A DNA stretch of 64,000 nucleotides from Pyropia yezoensis (Eukaryota > Rhodophyta > Bangiophyceae > Bangiales > Bangiaceae): NCBI GenBank assembly GCA_009829735.1, contig CM020619.1:24267554-24331553 (forward strand). The letters are read 5' to 3'. This document shows, in pieces, positions 55,157 through 64,000 of the stretch (its first letter is position 1; the number at the start of each line of letters is the position of its first letter). The notes under the pieces were generated by a model. The model worked only from the letters and a program-made list of their open reading frames with translations. It did no database searches and had not been told where the DNA came from. The position numbers were made by a program, and so were the translations under genes.

Positions 55157-55908
55157 GGCAGAGATGCTGCAGAGCAGACGACGACGAGGACAGAGACCGG
55201 TCAGAAGATACTGTTTGACGGGGTAGCCGCCGCGAGCAGCCCGCGGAGCGGGATTGACGCGCCGGGAAGAAGACGTGTCGTCGACGTCGTGGAATGGAGG
55301 GATTGTGGCACCGGCGCCGTCAACCCATGCACACTCCCTGGCACAGCGCATCACAGTTTCTGACTGGATTGAACGCGTCGCAGGGTCGACTGATGCTGAC
55401 ACTGACGCCATCAAGCCAATTCTTACACTGTAATGGACATTGCGTGAGACAAATAGAACAGACAGCCTTTTCCCCGAAAACCACGCTGGTAGCAACAGGT
55501 CGCTGTCATCTCGGTCGTTTCCAGCCACATGGGACTGAGTTGAGGGGAATGAAGATACACAGAGAACGAGCAGCCCAGATCTGTGCATATTAAGTCTCAT
55601 ACACACAGGCGGTGACCGTCGCTTCTGTATCGCCTTCGTGCGGGACACAGCACACATGTTCTAGAGTCCTCATAGGGTGCGAACCTCATCCCTGTGCAAC
55701 CCTACCGACCAGACCCAGTTCCGACCACAGGGTCGCCTCCTCACATAGCTAGTCGGTAGCGCCCCGTCCCCATGAAAGACCCTTCCCCCAAAACAGGGCC
55801 AGCATGACCTAAGCAAACAAAACTGTCAGACGCGATACAGCAAGCACATGGCGTCGCTACCATGATGTTGCCTGAAGTCGGCGGTACAGAGCGACAACGC
55901 CGCGCGTC
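55157..55908. other. Intergenic upstream of SPP
   Basis: Holds the SPP promoter and the end of the ABRACL gene, both on the minus strand. The composition is closer to 50% GC than elsewhere. No gene seen. Confidence 0.45.
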
Positions 55909-56606
55909 TCAGCCCACGAGCGACACTGCGACGTCATCGTGTACACCCTGGAAGAGCATCTCGCCTTCAAAGTCAATGACCTTGCGGCGCTTGGCTGCCC
56001 GGAGGGTGCCCATCAGGGCCTCAAAAAGGTTGGCGCACTTGTCGTCACGAAAGAGCACACCAAAGGGAACGCTGCAGTGAAAATGGACGCACACCCACAA
56101 CCAGTCGGAAGAAAGAACCAAGCAGAGGCACCAATCAAACACAGGTGCATACACAACGAGGCGAGTAGTCAGCAGACGCGGGGCAATAAGACAAACAAAC
56201 AAGGACGAGGTAGCCAAAGGGTCAGCATCACTTGTACAGAAGACCACCCCTCGGAAGGAGCAGTGCTGCCCGTGTAGCGTCTAAGGGTAAGCCACAGCCT
56301 ATCCAACCTGCCTATCGCCCCGCACACACTGAATGCTGTGTCGACCTCCACTGCCCTGGTCCTACCCATCCAGGCCTTCAGGCGGCCGCAGTCATGCACA
56401 TTGGCGCTCCAAAGAACCAGCCTCTGCTCCCACACCTGTGCTCCCCCCATAGCGTGCCCGCCCACCCATCCCGTCCACCACTCCCCCCGCACACAGCCTC
56501 GTTCCAGACAGCTTCACCATCCATACCTGGTGACGCCCTTGTCGTCCTTGGTGCCAAGGCGCATGATCTCTTCCCGCAGCAGCTTCACCTCGTGATCGAC
56601 GTCCAT
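55909..56606 (-). CDS. ABRACL: Costars/ABRACL family protein
   Basis: Two minus-strand exons, 56527-56606 and 55909-56071, join in phase 2 (donor ACCAG|GTATGG, acceptor ACTGCAG|CGTT) to give 80 residues, the normal size. The sequence starts MDVDHEVKLLREEIMRLGTK and continues SVPFGVLFRDDKCANLFEAL, GTLRAAKRRKV and LLFQGVHDDV-like text (here MLFQGVHDDVAVSL). Costars proteins are small winged-helix-like regulators of actin dynamics and motility in Dictyostelium and animals and also occur in plants. The donor GTATGG is the one intron here that does not follow the GTRCGT pattern. Confidence 0.95.
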
Positions 56607-57447
56607 GATGGTCGGCAGGCAGGGGGAGACCAGCGGGGTAGGGGGGCAAAAGGGGAAGCGAGGAAGGGAGGGAGTCGCCCAGGAGTAACCCAATGGGAAG
56701 ACGAGAACCAATGCAGGCTCGCAAGGTACCGCCTGACGGGTAATGGCGCTCGGGCACCGTGCACGACCAGTACACAGAATACACACACGGACGGGCTTTT
56801 GAACCCCTCACTCAGCAGGCCTCTCCCTCCCACCGCCAGAGCGGCACAGGCGCAGAGCGGGACGAGAGGCACTTGCAGGGGCCACAGAGGCTATCGTTGA
56901 CGCGCCGCGAGGCCCGCTGCCAAAAGTGTGGGTCGCTGCCCTGCCGGGTCTGTCAGCATTGAGAGGGAGTGCCACACGTGGCTGGTGGGCCTCTCCCGAG
57001 AAGACGGCTTGTGAAGGCAGGCCTGTCGTGCAGGCCACATCAAGTCGTTTATACATTTGTAATTATTATCTACATATTGGCAGTTTTTGGCGCCTTTCAC
57101 AATTGGCTCGCCTCACACTCCGCAAAAGCCAGCTTGAAAAACACGGGCGGGTGGAAGCGCCAGCCGCGGGTTTTTTGATGGAGCCACCTCGATGGACTGC
57201 TCATGACCCCTTGAGCGCTCAAGCTCACGCCGGCGCTGGGGCGTCAGGGACGGGCGAGCATAAAAGGGCGGCTGCGGTGCCGTTGAGGATCGGCAGTGTG
57301 GGGTGATCCTGCCAGTGCCCTCTCTTCCCCTACCCCCACACACACGCCTCGTGTGCTGGTTCGCTTGTCGCCCCCACATCCCGAGACTTTCGCTTTCCCC
57401 CTCCGTCTTCCCATCCCACCTTCGCGCCCTCCCTGAGCCGACTCGCC
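56607..57447. other. Divergent intergenic region, ABRACL / USP1
   Basis: Should carry the promoters of both genes. A TATA-like ATAAAAGG at 57260-57267 faces USP1. An AT-rich patch lies at about 57040-57100. No gene seen. Confidence 0.45.
57260..57267 (+). promoter_or_regulatory. Putative TATA box of USP1
   Basis: ATAAAAGG in the sequence GCATAAAAGGGC lies about 190 bases upstream of the USP1 ATG, in GC-rich surroundings where such a run is unexpected. Confidence 0.45.
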
Positions 57448-58194
57448 ATGACTCGCAAGGTTGTTATCGCCGTAGACGGGGACACCCCGGAGGCGGTGTC
57501 GCTCCTTGAGTGGGCGGCCCGCAATCTCTCCCTCCGCACGCAAGCCAAGACAGCTCCCGCTGAGGACGCAGCCCGTGCCACCTCCCCGATGCCCGACGCG
57601 CAGGTGATTATCCTGTTCGTGTCTCGCCCACAACAGCTGCCGGACTGGGGCCCGTACCCGCTCAAGGCCGATGACAAGCTCTGGAAGGGTGCGTGCTAGC
57701 GAGAACTGTGGGGCACCTTGGGATGTTTTCCTGTCTCTACCCTCCGTTTCATTGTTGGTGTGGCCTGTCTGACGATGATGAACTGTCTACTGACGCTGGC
57801 CGCACGGCTGGTGACGTTTCGATCTCTCTCTTTCACTCGTCCTGACGTCCCGCTGTACCGCCTCGCCCAACCCTTCTGTTTTTTTCCTGCGTCTATCTGA
57901 CGGCCCCTCACAGATATCCTTGCGGAGGATGAGCGGCGGGTGGAGGCGGCAACGGCGGCTCTGAGAGAGCGCGCCGATCGCCTGCACATGCCTGCGACGG
58001 TGGTGACTCTTCCCGGAGACCCACGGACGGTGGTGGCCGATTACGCCCTCGCCAATGGGGCCGACCTGCTCGTGGTGGGCAGCCGTGGCTTATCGGGGGC
58101 GACCCAGGCGCTGCTCGGCTCCGTATCTTCCTACCTCGTTGCCCACGCGGCGTGTCCTGTGGTGGTCTACCGGGCGCTCGCAGAGGGGGCTTGA
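57448..58194 (+). CDS. Universal stress protein 1 (UspA fold, ATP-binding type)
   Basis: Exons 57448-57688 and 57914-58194 join in phase 1 (donor AAGG|GTGCGT, acceptor CTCACAG|AT), giving 173 residues. The protein starts MTRKVVIAVDGDTPEAVSLL, the beta1-alpha1 of the UspA fold with its ATP-contacting Asp. It ends with VVGSRGLSGATQALLGSVSS, which fits the G-2x-G-9x-G(S/T) ATP-binding signature exactly, then YLVAHAACPVVVYR. Single-domain USPs of this type bind ATP and help survive oxidative, osmotic or desiccation stress; a direct biochemical role is usually unknown. It is the first of three related genes here with the same intron position. Confidence 0.92.
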
Positions 58195-58765
58195 CGAGGG
58201 GCACCTCGATGGGTGCTGCAGGATGACCAAGCCGACTATGTTCTGTTCGTGAGATTGCTGCTTTCTTCTTCCCCTCTTTGGTACGTGCTGTATGACGGGG
58301 ACCCCTGCAAAGTAGATTTCTGGTAATTAAAATCGAGCACATCTCGTGTGCTTCCCGCAGAATAGTTGATCTCCGTGCTTGCTGCAGCCCTGTACTAAGG
58401 GGATCACGAGACGGACGATTGGTCAAAGCAGAGACCCTTCTTCCTACAGATGGGATGATACGTCAAATGCTCACACCGCCATCGTCAGTGCTCGTCTCGC
58501 TGGGGATCACCCCCGAGCTCGTGGGCGCGCGTACATACATATGACAGACTATTCTTGGTGGAACAAGTCACCCGTCCTACCTCAGCGCCCAAGGGCAGGC
58601 TCATAATGGACTCTGACGTCGTGGTGGGACCGGCATCTGGAGTGCCCTGCCCGACCTTGTCCCACCTCCGCTTCTCTCCGCCTTCGCCCACCACGCACCC
58701 TCTGCCGTTCTTGGCTCCCCCATCTCCCCTTCCCCGCCGACGTTCCCCTCGGACGCCGCTGCACC
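58195..58765. other. Intergenic between USP1 and USP2
   Basis: Includes the USP1 3' UTR (AT-richer around 58310-58340) and the USP2 promoter. No gene seen. Confidence 0.45.
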
Positions 58766-59661
58766 ATGACGCGCAAGGTTGTCGTGGCAGTTGACGGGGA
58801 CACCCCCCAAGCGGTGGCGCTCCTCGACTGGGTGTCGAAAAACCTCACCCTCTGTGGCGTGGCGGCGCCCGTCAAAGACGAGGACGCCCGGTACGTCGTC
58901 GCAGATGCTGAAGCTGGCGACACGGTGACGCCCGCCGGCGACTCGGACGCCAGTCACGCCGATGCAGATGCTGAAGCTGGCGACGGCGGCGGTGCCGCCC
59001 CCGCGCCGTCTGACGTGGTTGTCTCCATCCTGCATGCAATGCTGCCGTCACAGGTTCCCGACTGGGGCTTTTACCCGCTCTATCAAGCTGACAAGCTGTG
59101 GGCAGGTGCGTGCCACAGGGGAGGTGGCTGTTCACTGCTAGAGTCTCATAGAGTGAGCGTTTTCTATTCTTCCTCGCTTCTTTCGCTTCCTTCTTCTCCC
59201 TGGTACTCTGCTGCTCTTCTCAGGTGGCCTCGCCCAATTTTGAGCTCTCTACTGACGCTGTCGTCCCTGCCCCTCGTGTCCTCGTCCCTTTACCTGTGAA
59301 TCGCGTGGTGTTTGCTGCCGCGTGTCCCCCGTCCACCCCGCATCCTCTCTCCTCCCCCGCACTGATGGCCCGCGCAGCTATTCACGCCGAGGACCAACGG
59401 CGCGCGGCAGCGGCAGCAGGGGCACTGCGGGAACACGCCGCCCGCCTCCACTTGCCGGCCAAGGTGATTACCCTCCCTGGGGACCCGCGGTCCGTGGTGG
59501 CCGACTTTGTGGACGCTGCGCGCGCAGACTTGCTCGTCGTCGGCAGCCGCGGCCTGTCTGGCATGCGCAAGCTGCTTCTCGGGTCCGTGTCGTCGTACCT
59601 GGTATCCCACGTGGGGTGCTCGGTGGTGGTCTACCGGCAGGCCAAGGAGGAGGGTGCGTGA
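58766..59661 (+). CDS. Universal stress protein 2
   Basis: Exons 58766-59105 and 59378-59661 join in phase 1 (donor GCAG|GTGCGT, acceptor CGCGCAG|CT), giving 207 residues. The start MTRKVVVAVDGDTPQAVALL is almost that of USP1. The ATP motif is VVGSRGLSGMRKLLLGSVSS. Between beta1 and beta2 an acidic Asp/Ala/Gly-rich insert of about 45 residues lengthens exon 1 relative to USP1, with a short internal duplication (ADAEAGD twice). Same orientation as USP1, 0.57 kb downstream, so a tandem duplicate. Confidence 0.92.
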
Positions 59662-59829
59662 CGGGGTGGGTGGCGTCGCTCGTGGGGGGATGGGGGGGGA
59701 GTTCCTGTGCCCGTGACAACGGCGGATAGTAGTTTCTCTTTGCAGCCCACACTCTTGCGCAAGTGCGATATTGGCGGCGGCCCCTCCCCAGGGACGGGTG
59801 CGGCGCCCCTTTGCGGTCGGGTTGTTTGC

Positions 59830-59835
59830 AATAAA
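59830..59835 (+). terminator. Putative poly(A) signal of USP2
   Basis: AATAAA about 170 bases after the USP2 stop. Its counterpart occurs at a comparable distance after USP3. Confidence 0.45.
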
Positions 59836-60619
59836 GCGGGCGCGACGTTGGGGCTGCCCGCGCACCCCCTCTCCTCCCTCCCCCACCGACTCGCAAAATG
59901 TATTGTGGGGCTCAACACACCTCCCGGCCGGGCACCGTGGTGCTCTTGAAGCGGGGGGGGGCTGGAAGGGTACCACCGCCATGGGCCGGGCGTAGCGAGC
60001 AGCGGCCCACCAGCCCCTGCCAGTCGCCGCGGGCGAAACCCAGTCACGTCTGCTCGACCCCTGTCCACACCTTCCCCCTTTGTAGTTCCGCGGCACCAGC
60101 GTCGCCCACCCGGCTCTGTGGCTCGCTCTGTTGGACGACAAGGGCGGTCTGCCGCCCGCTCGATGGGGACCAAGCGGGGAGTGGAGGGGAGGCGGAGGGG
60201 AACGCGTCCCACCAAGAGCCCGTATGTGCCGGTGCCCAACAGTTCAGTTGCCATATTCTGTGCTGCCTCCCTTGTTTCTCCATCGTCGCACCTGTACGTA
60301 CGTCGACTGACTGCCTCCTCTCCATGCGTGTCCAGATGGTGAACCACCACTGCCGCCGCGGAGGAGGCGGTGGTGCCTGGCGGCTGCGTTGGCAATGGCT
60401 GGCGGCTGCGTTGGCAGTGGCTGGTGGCGGCGATGGACGGCAATGGTTGGCAGTGGCTGACGGCAGTGGTGGCCGGCGGCAAGCGCAAGAGGAGGGTGGC
60501 AGGGGTTTGGTGGCGCGTGTGCGTCGCACGCATGCGTGTAAGCATGCGTGCGACGTCAAAGCCAAATGAGTGAGGGAGGAGAGGCGGGGCCCCTTCCCAC
60601 GCCCATCCCCACGCAACGT

Positions 60620-60625
60620 TTTATT
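60620..60625 (-). terminator. Putative poly(A) signal of USP3
   Basis: AATAAA on the minus strand about 160 bases after the USP3 stop, matching the USP2 arrangement. Confidence 0.45.
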
Positions 60626-60785
60626 GCACTCACCCCACTCACAGTGGGGACTCGTCGAGGAGCGCCCACCGATGTCATACCCACTACACGTACTGTACAA
60701 GGGAGATTTGCCGAGAACGCTGCTATCCGTCGTTGCTGCGGGCACGGGGACCCGCCTTCCCGCCCCAGCCATGCCGCCCACGCCG

Positions 60786-61901
60786 TCACGCGTCGTCCTC
60801 CTTGGCCGGTCGGTAGACCACCACCGGGCAGGCAACGTTGGCAACGAGGTAGGACGAAACGGATCCCAGGAGGAGCTTGCTCAGCCCCGACAGTCCGCGG
60901 GAGCCCACCACCAGCAGGTCCGCGCCGGCCTTGGCAATGTACTCGGGGACCACCTCACGCGGATCCCCCGGGCGTGTGACTACCTGCGCGGGCAGGTGCA
61001 GGCGGCCGGCGTGGGCGCGCAGCGAGGCCGCCGCCGCTAGCGAACGCCTCCGGTCTTCCGCAAGAATTTCTGCTGGGCGGGGGGGTGGGGGAGGGGATGG
61101 GAGGGGAGGGCGGGGGGGCGGCAGGCAGAGATCGTAGGGTCAGAGCATGGGCGGAAGGAGGGGTGAGAGCGGGGGGGGCATGGGCAGAGAAGCAGGAAGG
61201 GGCTCCCACCGTTGGTTGCAAAGACGCCACACACAAGCGTCGGAGGGCAGAGGTGCAGCCATGTCAGCAGCGGTGAGCTTCCCCTCTCCATCCCTCGTGT
61301 CCCCCAGCACAGCGGAAACAGGATTGAGCAAACATCAGAAGGAGGCGGTCGGTTTGCCCGCACCAAACCAAGCAAGGCCATCGCTCCTATCCCCCTCACA
61401 CGTACCTGAGAGCAGTGCGTCAGACGTGAACAGCGGGTCTGGCCCCCAGATAGGCAGGAACGGCGGCAGCGTCGCGTGCAGGATGGTGACGACGACCGCG
61501 TCCTCGGCCGCCGACGCTGCAGGCGCCCCCTCGGCGGGCGCCACAGGCGCCTCTGCTGGCCCCTCTGGGGGGGCACCCGCGTCTGCCTCTGCCTCTGCCC
61601 CCGCCTTGGCCCCCGCCTCTGTCCCTGCCGGGCCGCCCGCCTTGACGCCCGCCTTGCCACCCGCCTCCGCGCCCGCGTCCGCCCCGCCACCCGCGTCGGC
61701 GTCGGCAGCCGCGGCGGCGGCGGCGGCGGCGGCGGGCGCCGAGCCCCCTTCCACAGGCGCCGCGGCGTCGGCGCCGCTGGTGGTGGCGGCGGCGGCGGCG
61801 ACCGCGCTGGCGACCGCCGAGACGTTGACGGCGGTCCAGCGCAGGAGCGCCACCGCGTCGGGGGTATCCCCATCGACGGCGACGACGACCCGACGTGGCA
61901 T
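60786..61901 (-). CDS. Universal stress protein 3
   Basis: Minus-strand exons 61406-61901 and 60786-61069 join in phase 1 (donor CTCAG|GTACGT, acceptor CCCAGCAG|AA), giving 259 residues. It starts MPRRVVVAVDGDTPDAVALL and carries the ATP signature VVGSRGLSGLSKLLLGSVSS near the C-terminus, ending YRPAKEDDA. The insert between beta1 and beta2 is about 95 residues of Ala/Gly/Glu/Asp in degenerate GA-EAG units, about twice the length of that in USP2. It lies in inverted orientation to USP1/USP2 but shares their exact intron position and phase. Confidence 0.92.
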
Positions 61902-62840
61902 GGTGTGGGGCTGGGGGGATGCGGTGAACGAGGGGGGGGGGGAGGGTGCTGCGCCTGGTCGGCCGCGCCGGGGGGCGGGAGGGGGAGCCGCGCCGGGAAG
62001 GGGGGTGGCGGAGACGGGGCGGGGGCCGGGGGGGCAGGGGAGGGGGGGAAGGGCGGTGGGAAGGCCCGCCGGCTGTGCACGTACGTATGGATGTAGTGTA
62101 CTCTGCGAGACTGTTACCGGTCACACGGGTCGAGGTTTGTATAGCTACACCCCACTTTGGTGCGGCGACTTCGGTGCGGCGACGACCACCGCCGCCGCCT
62201 GCGATGGTCGTGGCCCCGCAGGCGCCGCCGCCCCGCTTCCACCCCCCAACAAAAAATGCGGGAGCACCCCACCCCGCCCACCCCTCTCACACCCCCATCG
62301 CCTCAGGGCAGGAGAGGAGGGCGGCCGTAGGAGGGGATGCACCGTATGGATAGAGGCACAGCGGGGCGCGCGGCTGCCGTGCGACGGCTTCCACCCAGAT
62401 TGCGTGGGATCCCGGCGTGGTAGAGCCGAGCGGGCGGTCGCCGTCGACTTTTCTTTTGCTTTTTCCGCGCCGGAGGGCGGCCCCGCACAGCGGGGCTAAG
62501 AGTCTTAGCCAGGGCTGTCATATTTCAAAAAATCATCGATCGTTACTAAAAGTGCGAAAATGATAAAAAACCAGATGATAATTATCGCAACGCTTCATGA
62601 CACGTGTTCCAAATCGAAGCGCAGGCTGACTGGAGATGGCTGACATTGTCCGTCGTGACGAGGATGAGCCGGTGAGCTAATCGTGAATTGCAGAGGTGGC
62701 AGATGATTTTAATTTGATTATAGTCACGTTGATTTCAATGACTATAGTCATTATCATCATGGCGCTTTTAATCATAATCACTTGGGCACTCGGCCGTAAC
62801 TACGATCGGAGTACTTTCGCAGAGCAAGGGGGCACCTAAA

Positions 62841-62960
62841 GGTGGATTCCACGCAGCTAGGCCGGTCAGAAAAGTGGCATAAATTCGTCGCTAATGATCG
62901 TATCGAGCTGAAACTGTTTCTCAGTATGGTGCTTTTCCAAAAAATGGCCACATCGGTGTG
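62841..62960 (+). repeat. Dispersed repeat, copy B (partner at 301-420)
   Basis: Collinear with 301-420 through the GGTGGA-TCC, AGCTAGGCCGGTCA and TCGAGCT blocks. This copy overlaps the left arm of the inverted repeat at 62923, which suggests both belong to one non-autonomous element family. Confidence 0.55.
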
Positions 62961-62975
62961 GAATGCAACCTTTGA
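62923..62975 (+). repeat. Left arm of a 0.75-kb inverted-repeat element
   Basis: AGTATGGTGCTTTTCC here pairs with the reverse complement of 63622-63674, with about 80% identity over 52 bases, extending through ATGGCCAC and TCGGTGTGG to GCAACCTT. The interior (about 650 bases) has no transposase frame. This fits a MITE-like or otherwise non-autonomous DNA element with diverged ends. Confidence 0.55.
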
Positions 62976-63621
62976 CGGGACCTCGACACCGCCCCTGGAT
63001 GGTCTTCCAGGCGTGTCACACGTCCGCCAGACTTTCGGGGAGCTCAATTGTGTTCGTAAGTAGTGCTGGTTGTGGGGGTCACGTGCTCGGCGATGGCCAG
63101 TTTGCGGGCTTCCGGGGACCACTGCGCAAACCGTGTCACAGGTTGCCGTGGGTTGCTGTGGACCGGTGAAATGGGCGGGGTGGTTCCAGTCTGGTGTGCT
63201 AATGCGGGCCTCGGGTTGTTAACTATATGGCCTCACGACCCCCTCAGGCCTTCATGGTTATTGGCCGTTTGAATCTCAGAGGCGGACCCAAGTCGTTCCG
63301 TGAAACCAGGCCGGGTCTTCCAGTACGGGTTGCGGCCTGCGAGAGCTGGTTGCGGACGCTTCCGGCAACCTGCGAAAACGTGTCGAGCATGCGACTGGTC
63401 AATGTAATCACGAGGCTTGTCTTGCAACGTGTGCTGATTTGATTGCTCAGCATGCGTGGGCAGATGGCCCAAATGACGTGCCCAACCGTCACATTCTCTG
63501 GAGGTACATGCATCTCAGCCTGTGGCCGGTGCGATCTGCGCGGTCCGTGCCCTACTATTGGCTGCACGTAATGTGGACCAGTCCCGCGATCAAGTGGGCC
63601 AGATACTGTTGCTGTTTGCAT

Positions 63622-63674
63622 CGAAGGTTGCGTTCCCACACCGAGGTGGCCATTTCTGGGAAAAGCACCATACT
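63622..63674 (-). repeat. Right arm of the 0.75-kb inverted-repeat element
   Basis: Reverse complement of 62923-62975 with about ten mismatches and a small gap. I could not find a clear target-site duplication outside the arms, so the true ends may lie further out. Confidence 0.55.
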
Positions 63675-64000
63675 CCTTGGTGTGTCTCGGGACGGTGCCG
63701 TTGCGGGCGGCTCGTCAATCTAGCATGCAGCATTGATGGCAGACGTATTGCAGTTCTCCCAATTTTGGCCGATCCGGACAAGAACAAGAACAACAGTCCA
63801 CTGACCAATGACATGCCTTACAAGATACCTCTCTGACCAATGAGAGCTCCGAATCAGCCTCCATTGCTGTGCAAACAGTAAGATCTGCGACTTTCCCGGG
63901 ACTCCGAGCACATGGAGGGGAGAACCCGAGTGGAACAGACACCAAGACAAGCTGCACAACTGTTCCGGAGAGAAACGAGTCGATGTGGGGGGAATCTTCG

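Larger units (their letters stand above)
59662..60785. other. Convergent spacer between USP2 and USP3
   Basis: Both 3' ends face this spacer. AATAAA signals lie at 59830-59835 (+) and 60620-60625 (-). The first 70 bases or so after each stop resemble each other when one side is inverted. No gene in the middle. A short G-A/TGGC-rich tandem stretch occurs at 60370-60470. Confidence 0.5.
61902..64000. other. Right end: USP3 upstream region, then lower-GC repeat-bearing DNA
   Basis: 61902-62150 should contain the USP3 promoter (TATACAAA on the minus strand at 62136-62143 is a weak candidate). From about 62510 the base composition becomes AT-richer. A dispersed repeat (62841-62960) and an imperfect inverted repeat (62923-62975 with 63622-63674) lie here. 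No protein-coding gene could be supported. Confidence 0.5.

Overview
This window comes from a very GC-rich nuclear genome of a photosynthetic eukaryote. The evidence is GT-AG introns at codon-exact positions in genes such as HOP2, costars/ABRACL and FKBP18. Further support comes from a meiotic recombination factor, a splicing factor, an NDR-type kinase, and two proteins with plastid-type targeting or architecture. The extreme C/G homopolymers, Pro/Gly/Ala-rich protein tails, few introns and photosynthetic FKBP fit a bangiophyte red alga (Porphyra/Pyropia-like). That placement is inference; no single marker here proves it.

Layout. 1-1.55 kb: lower-GC DNA with one copy of a dispersed repeat. 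1.556-2.888 kb: an apparently complete Tc1/mariner element with identical terminal repeats and an open transposase. 3.7-11.6 kb: a very large NLR-like gene (possible PH-like region, MLKL-type helical region, NB-ARC ATPase, then 34 TPR units of exactly 46 residues), interrupted by two identical in-frame TAG codons. 13.8-16.0 kb (-): a WD40 protein of the C2A9.03 family. 16-19.7 kb: trinucleotide and homopolymer-rich DNA. 19.8-21.7 kb (-): a cation diffusion facilitator (CDF) homologue whose metal-ligand positions are substituted. 23.8-26.2 kb (-): pieces of an unrecognised gene. 26.4-27.6 kb (-): an ankyrin-repeat gene with a frame slip. 28.5-29.8 kb (+): an FKBP18-type thylakoid-lumen immunophilin. 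30.0-35.5 kb (-): a giant WD40/coiled-coil protein. 36.4-38.2 kb (+): HOP2. 38.7-39.6 kb (+): a membrane-anchored DnaJ-type zinc-finger protein, probably plastidial. 40.1-41.9 kb (-): an NDR kinase. 43.8-46.1 kb (+): a type II membrane GT31/Fringe-like glycosyltransferase. 48.8-51.4 kb (+): a SANT/Myb protein with an RG-rich tract. 52.6-53.7 kb (+): Prp18. 53.9-55.2 kb (-): signal peptide peptidase. 55.9-56.6 kb (-): costars/ABRACL. 57.4-61.9 kb: three universal stress protein (USP) genes sharing an intron position, two direct and one inverted. 62.5-64 kb: lower-GC DNA with a transposon-like inverted repeat and a second copy of the repeat seen at the left end.

The genes do not form one pathway. 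The standout is the NLR-like gene: its effector-like helical region, STAND ATPase and cyanobacterial-style TPR array form an immune-receptor architecture in an alga. Its repeat array is still being homogenised, and that process has apparently copied a nonsense codon. A second genome-level signal is the splice donor: seven of eight introns I can place start GTACGT or GTGCGT, with C instead of A at +4.
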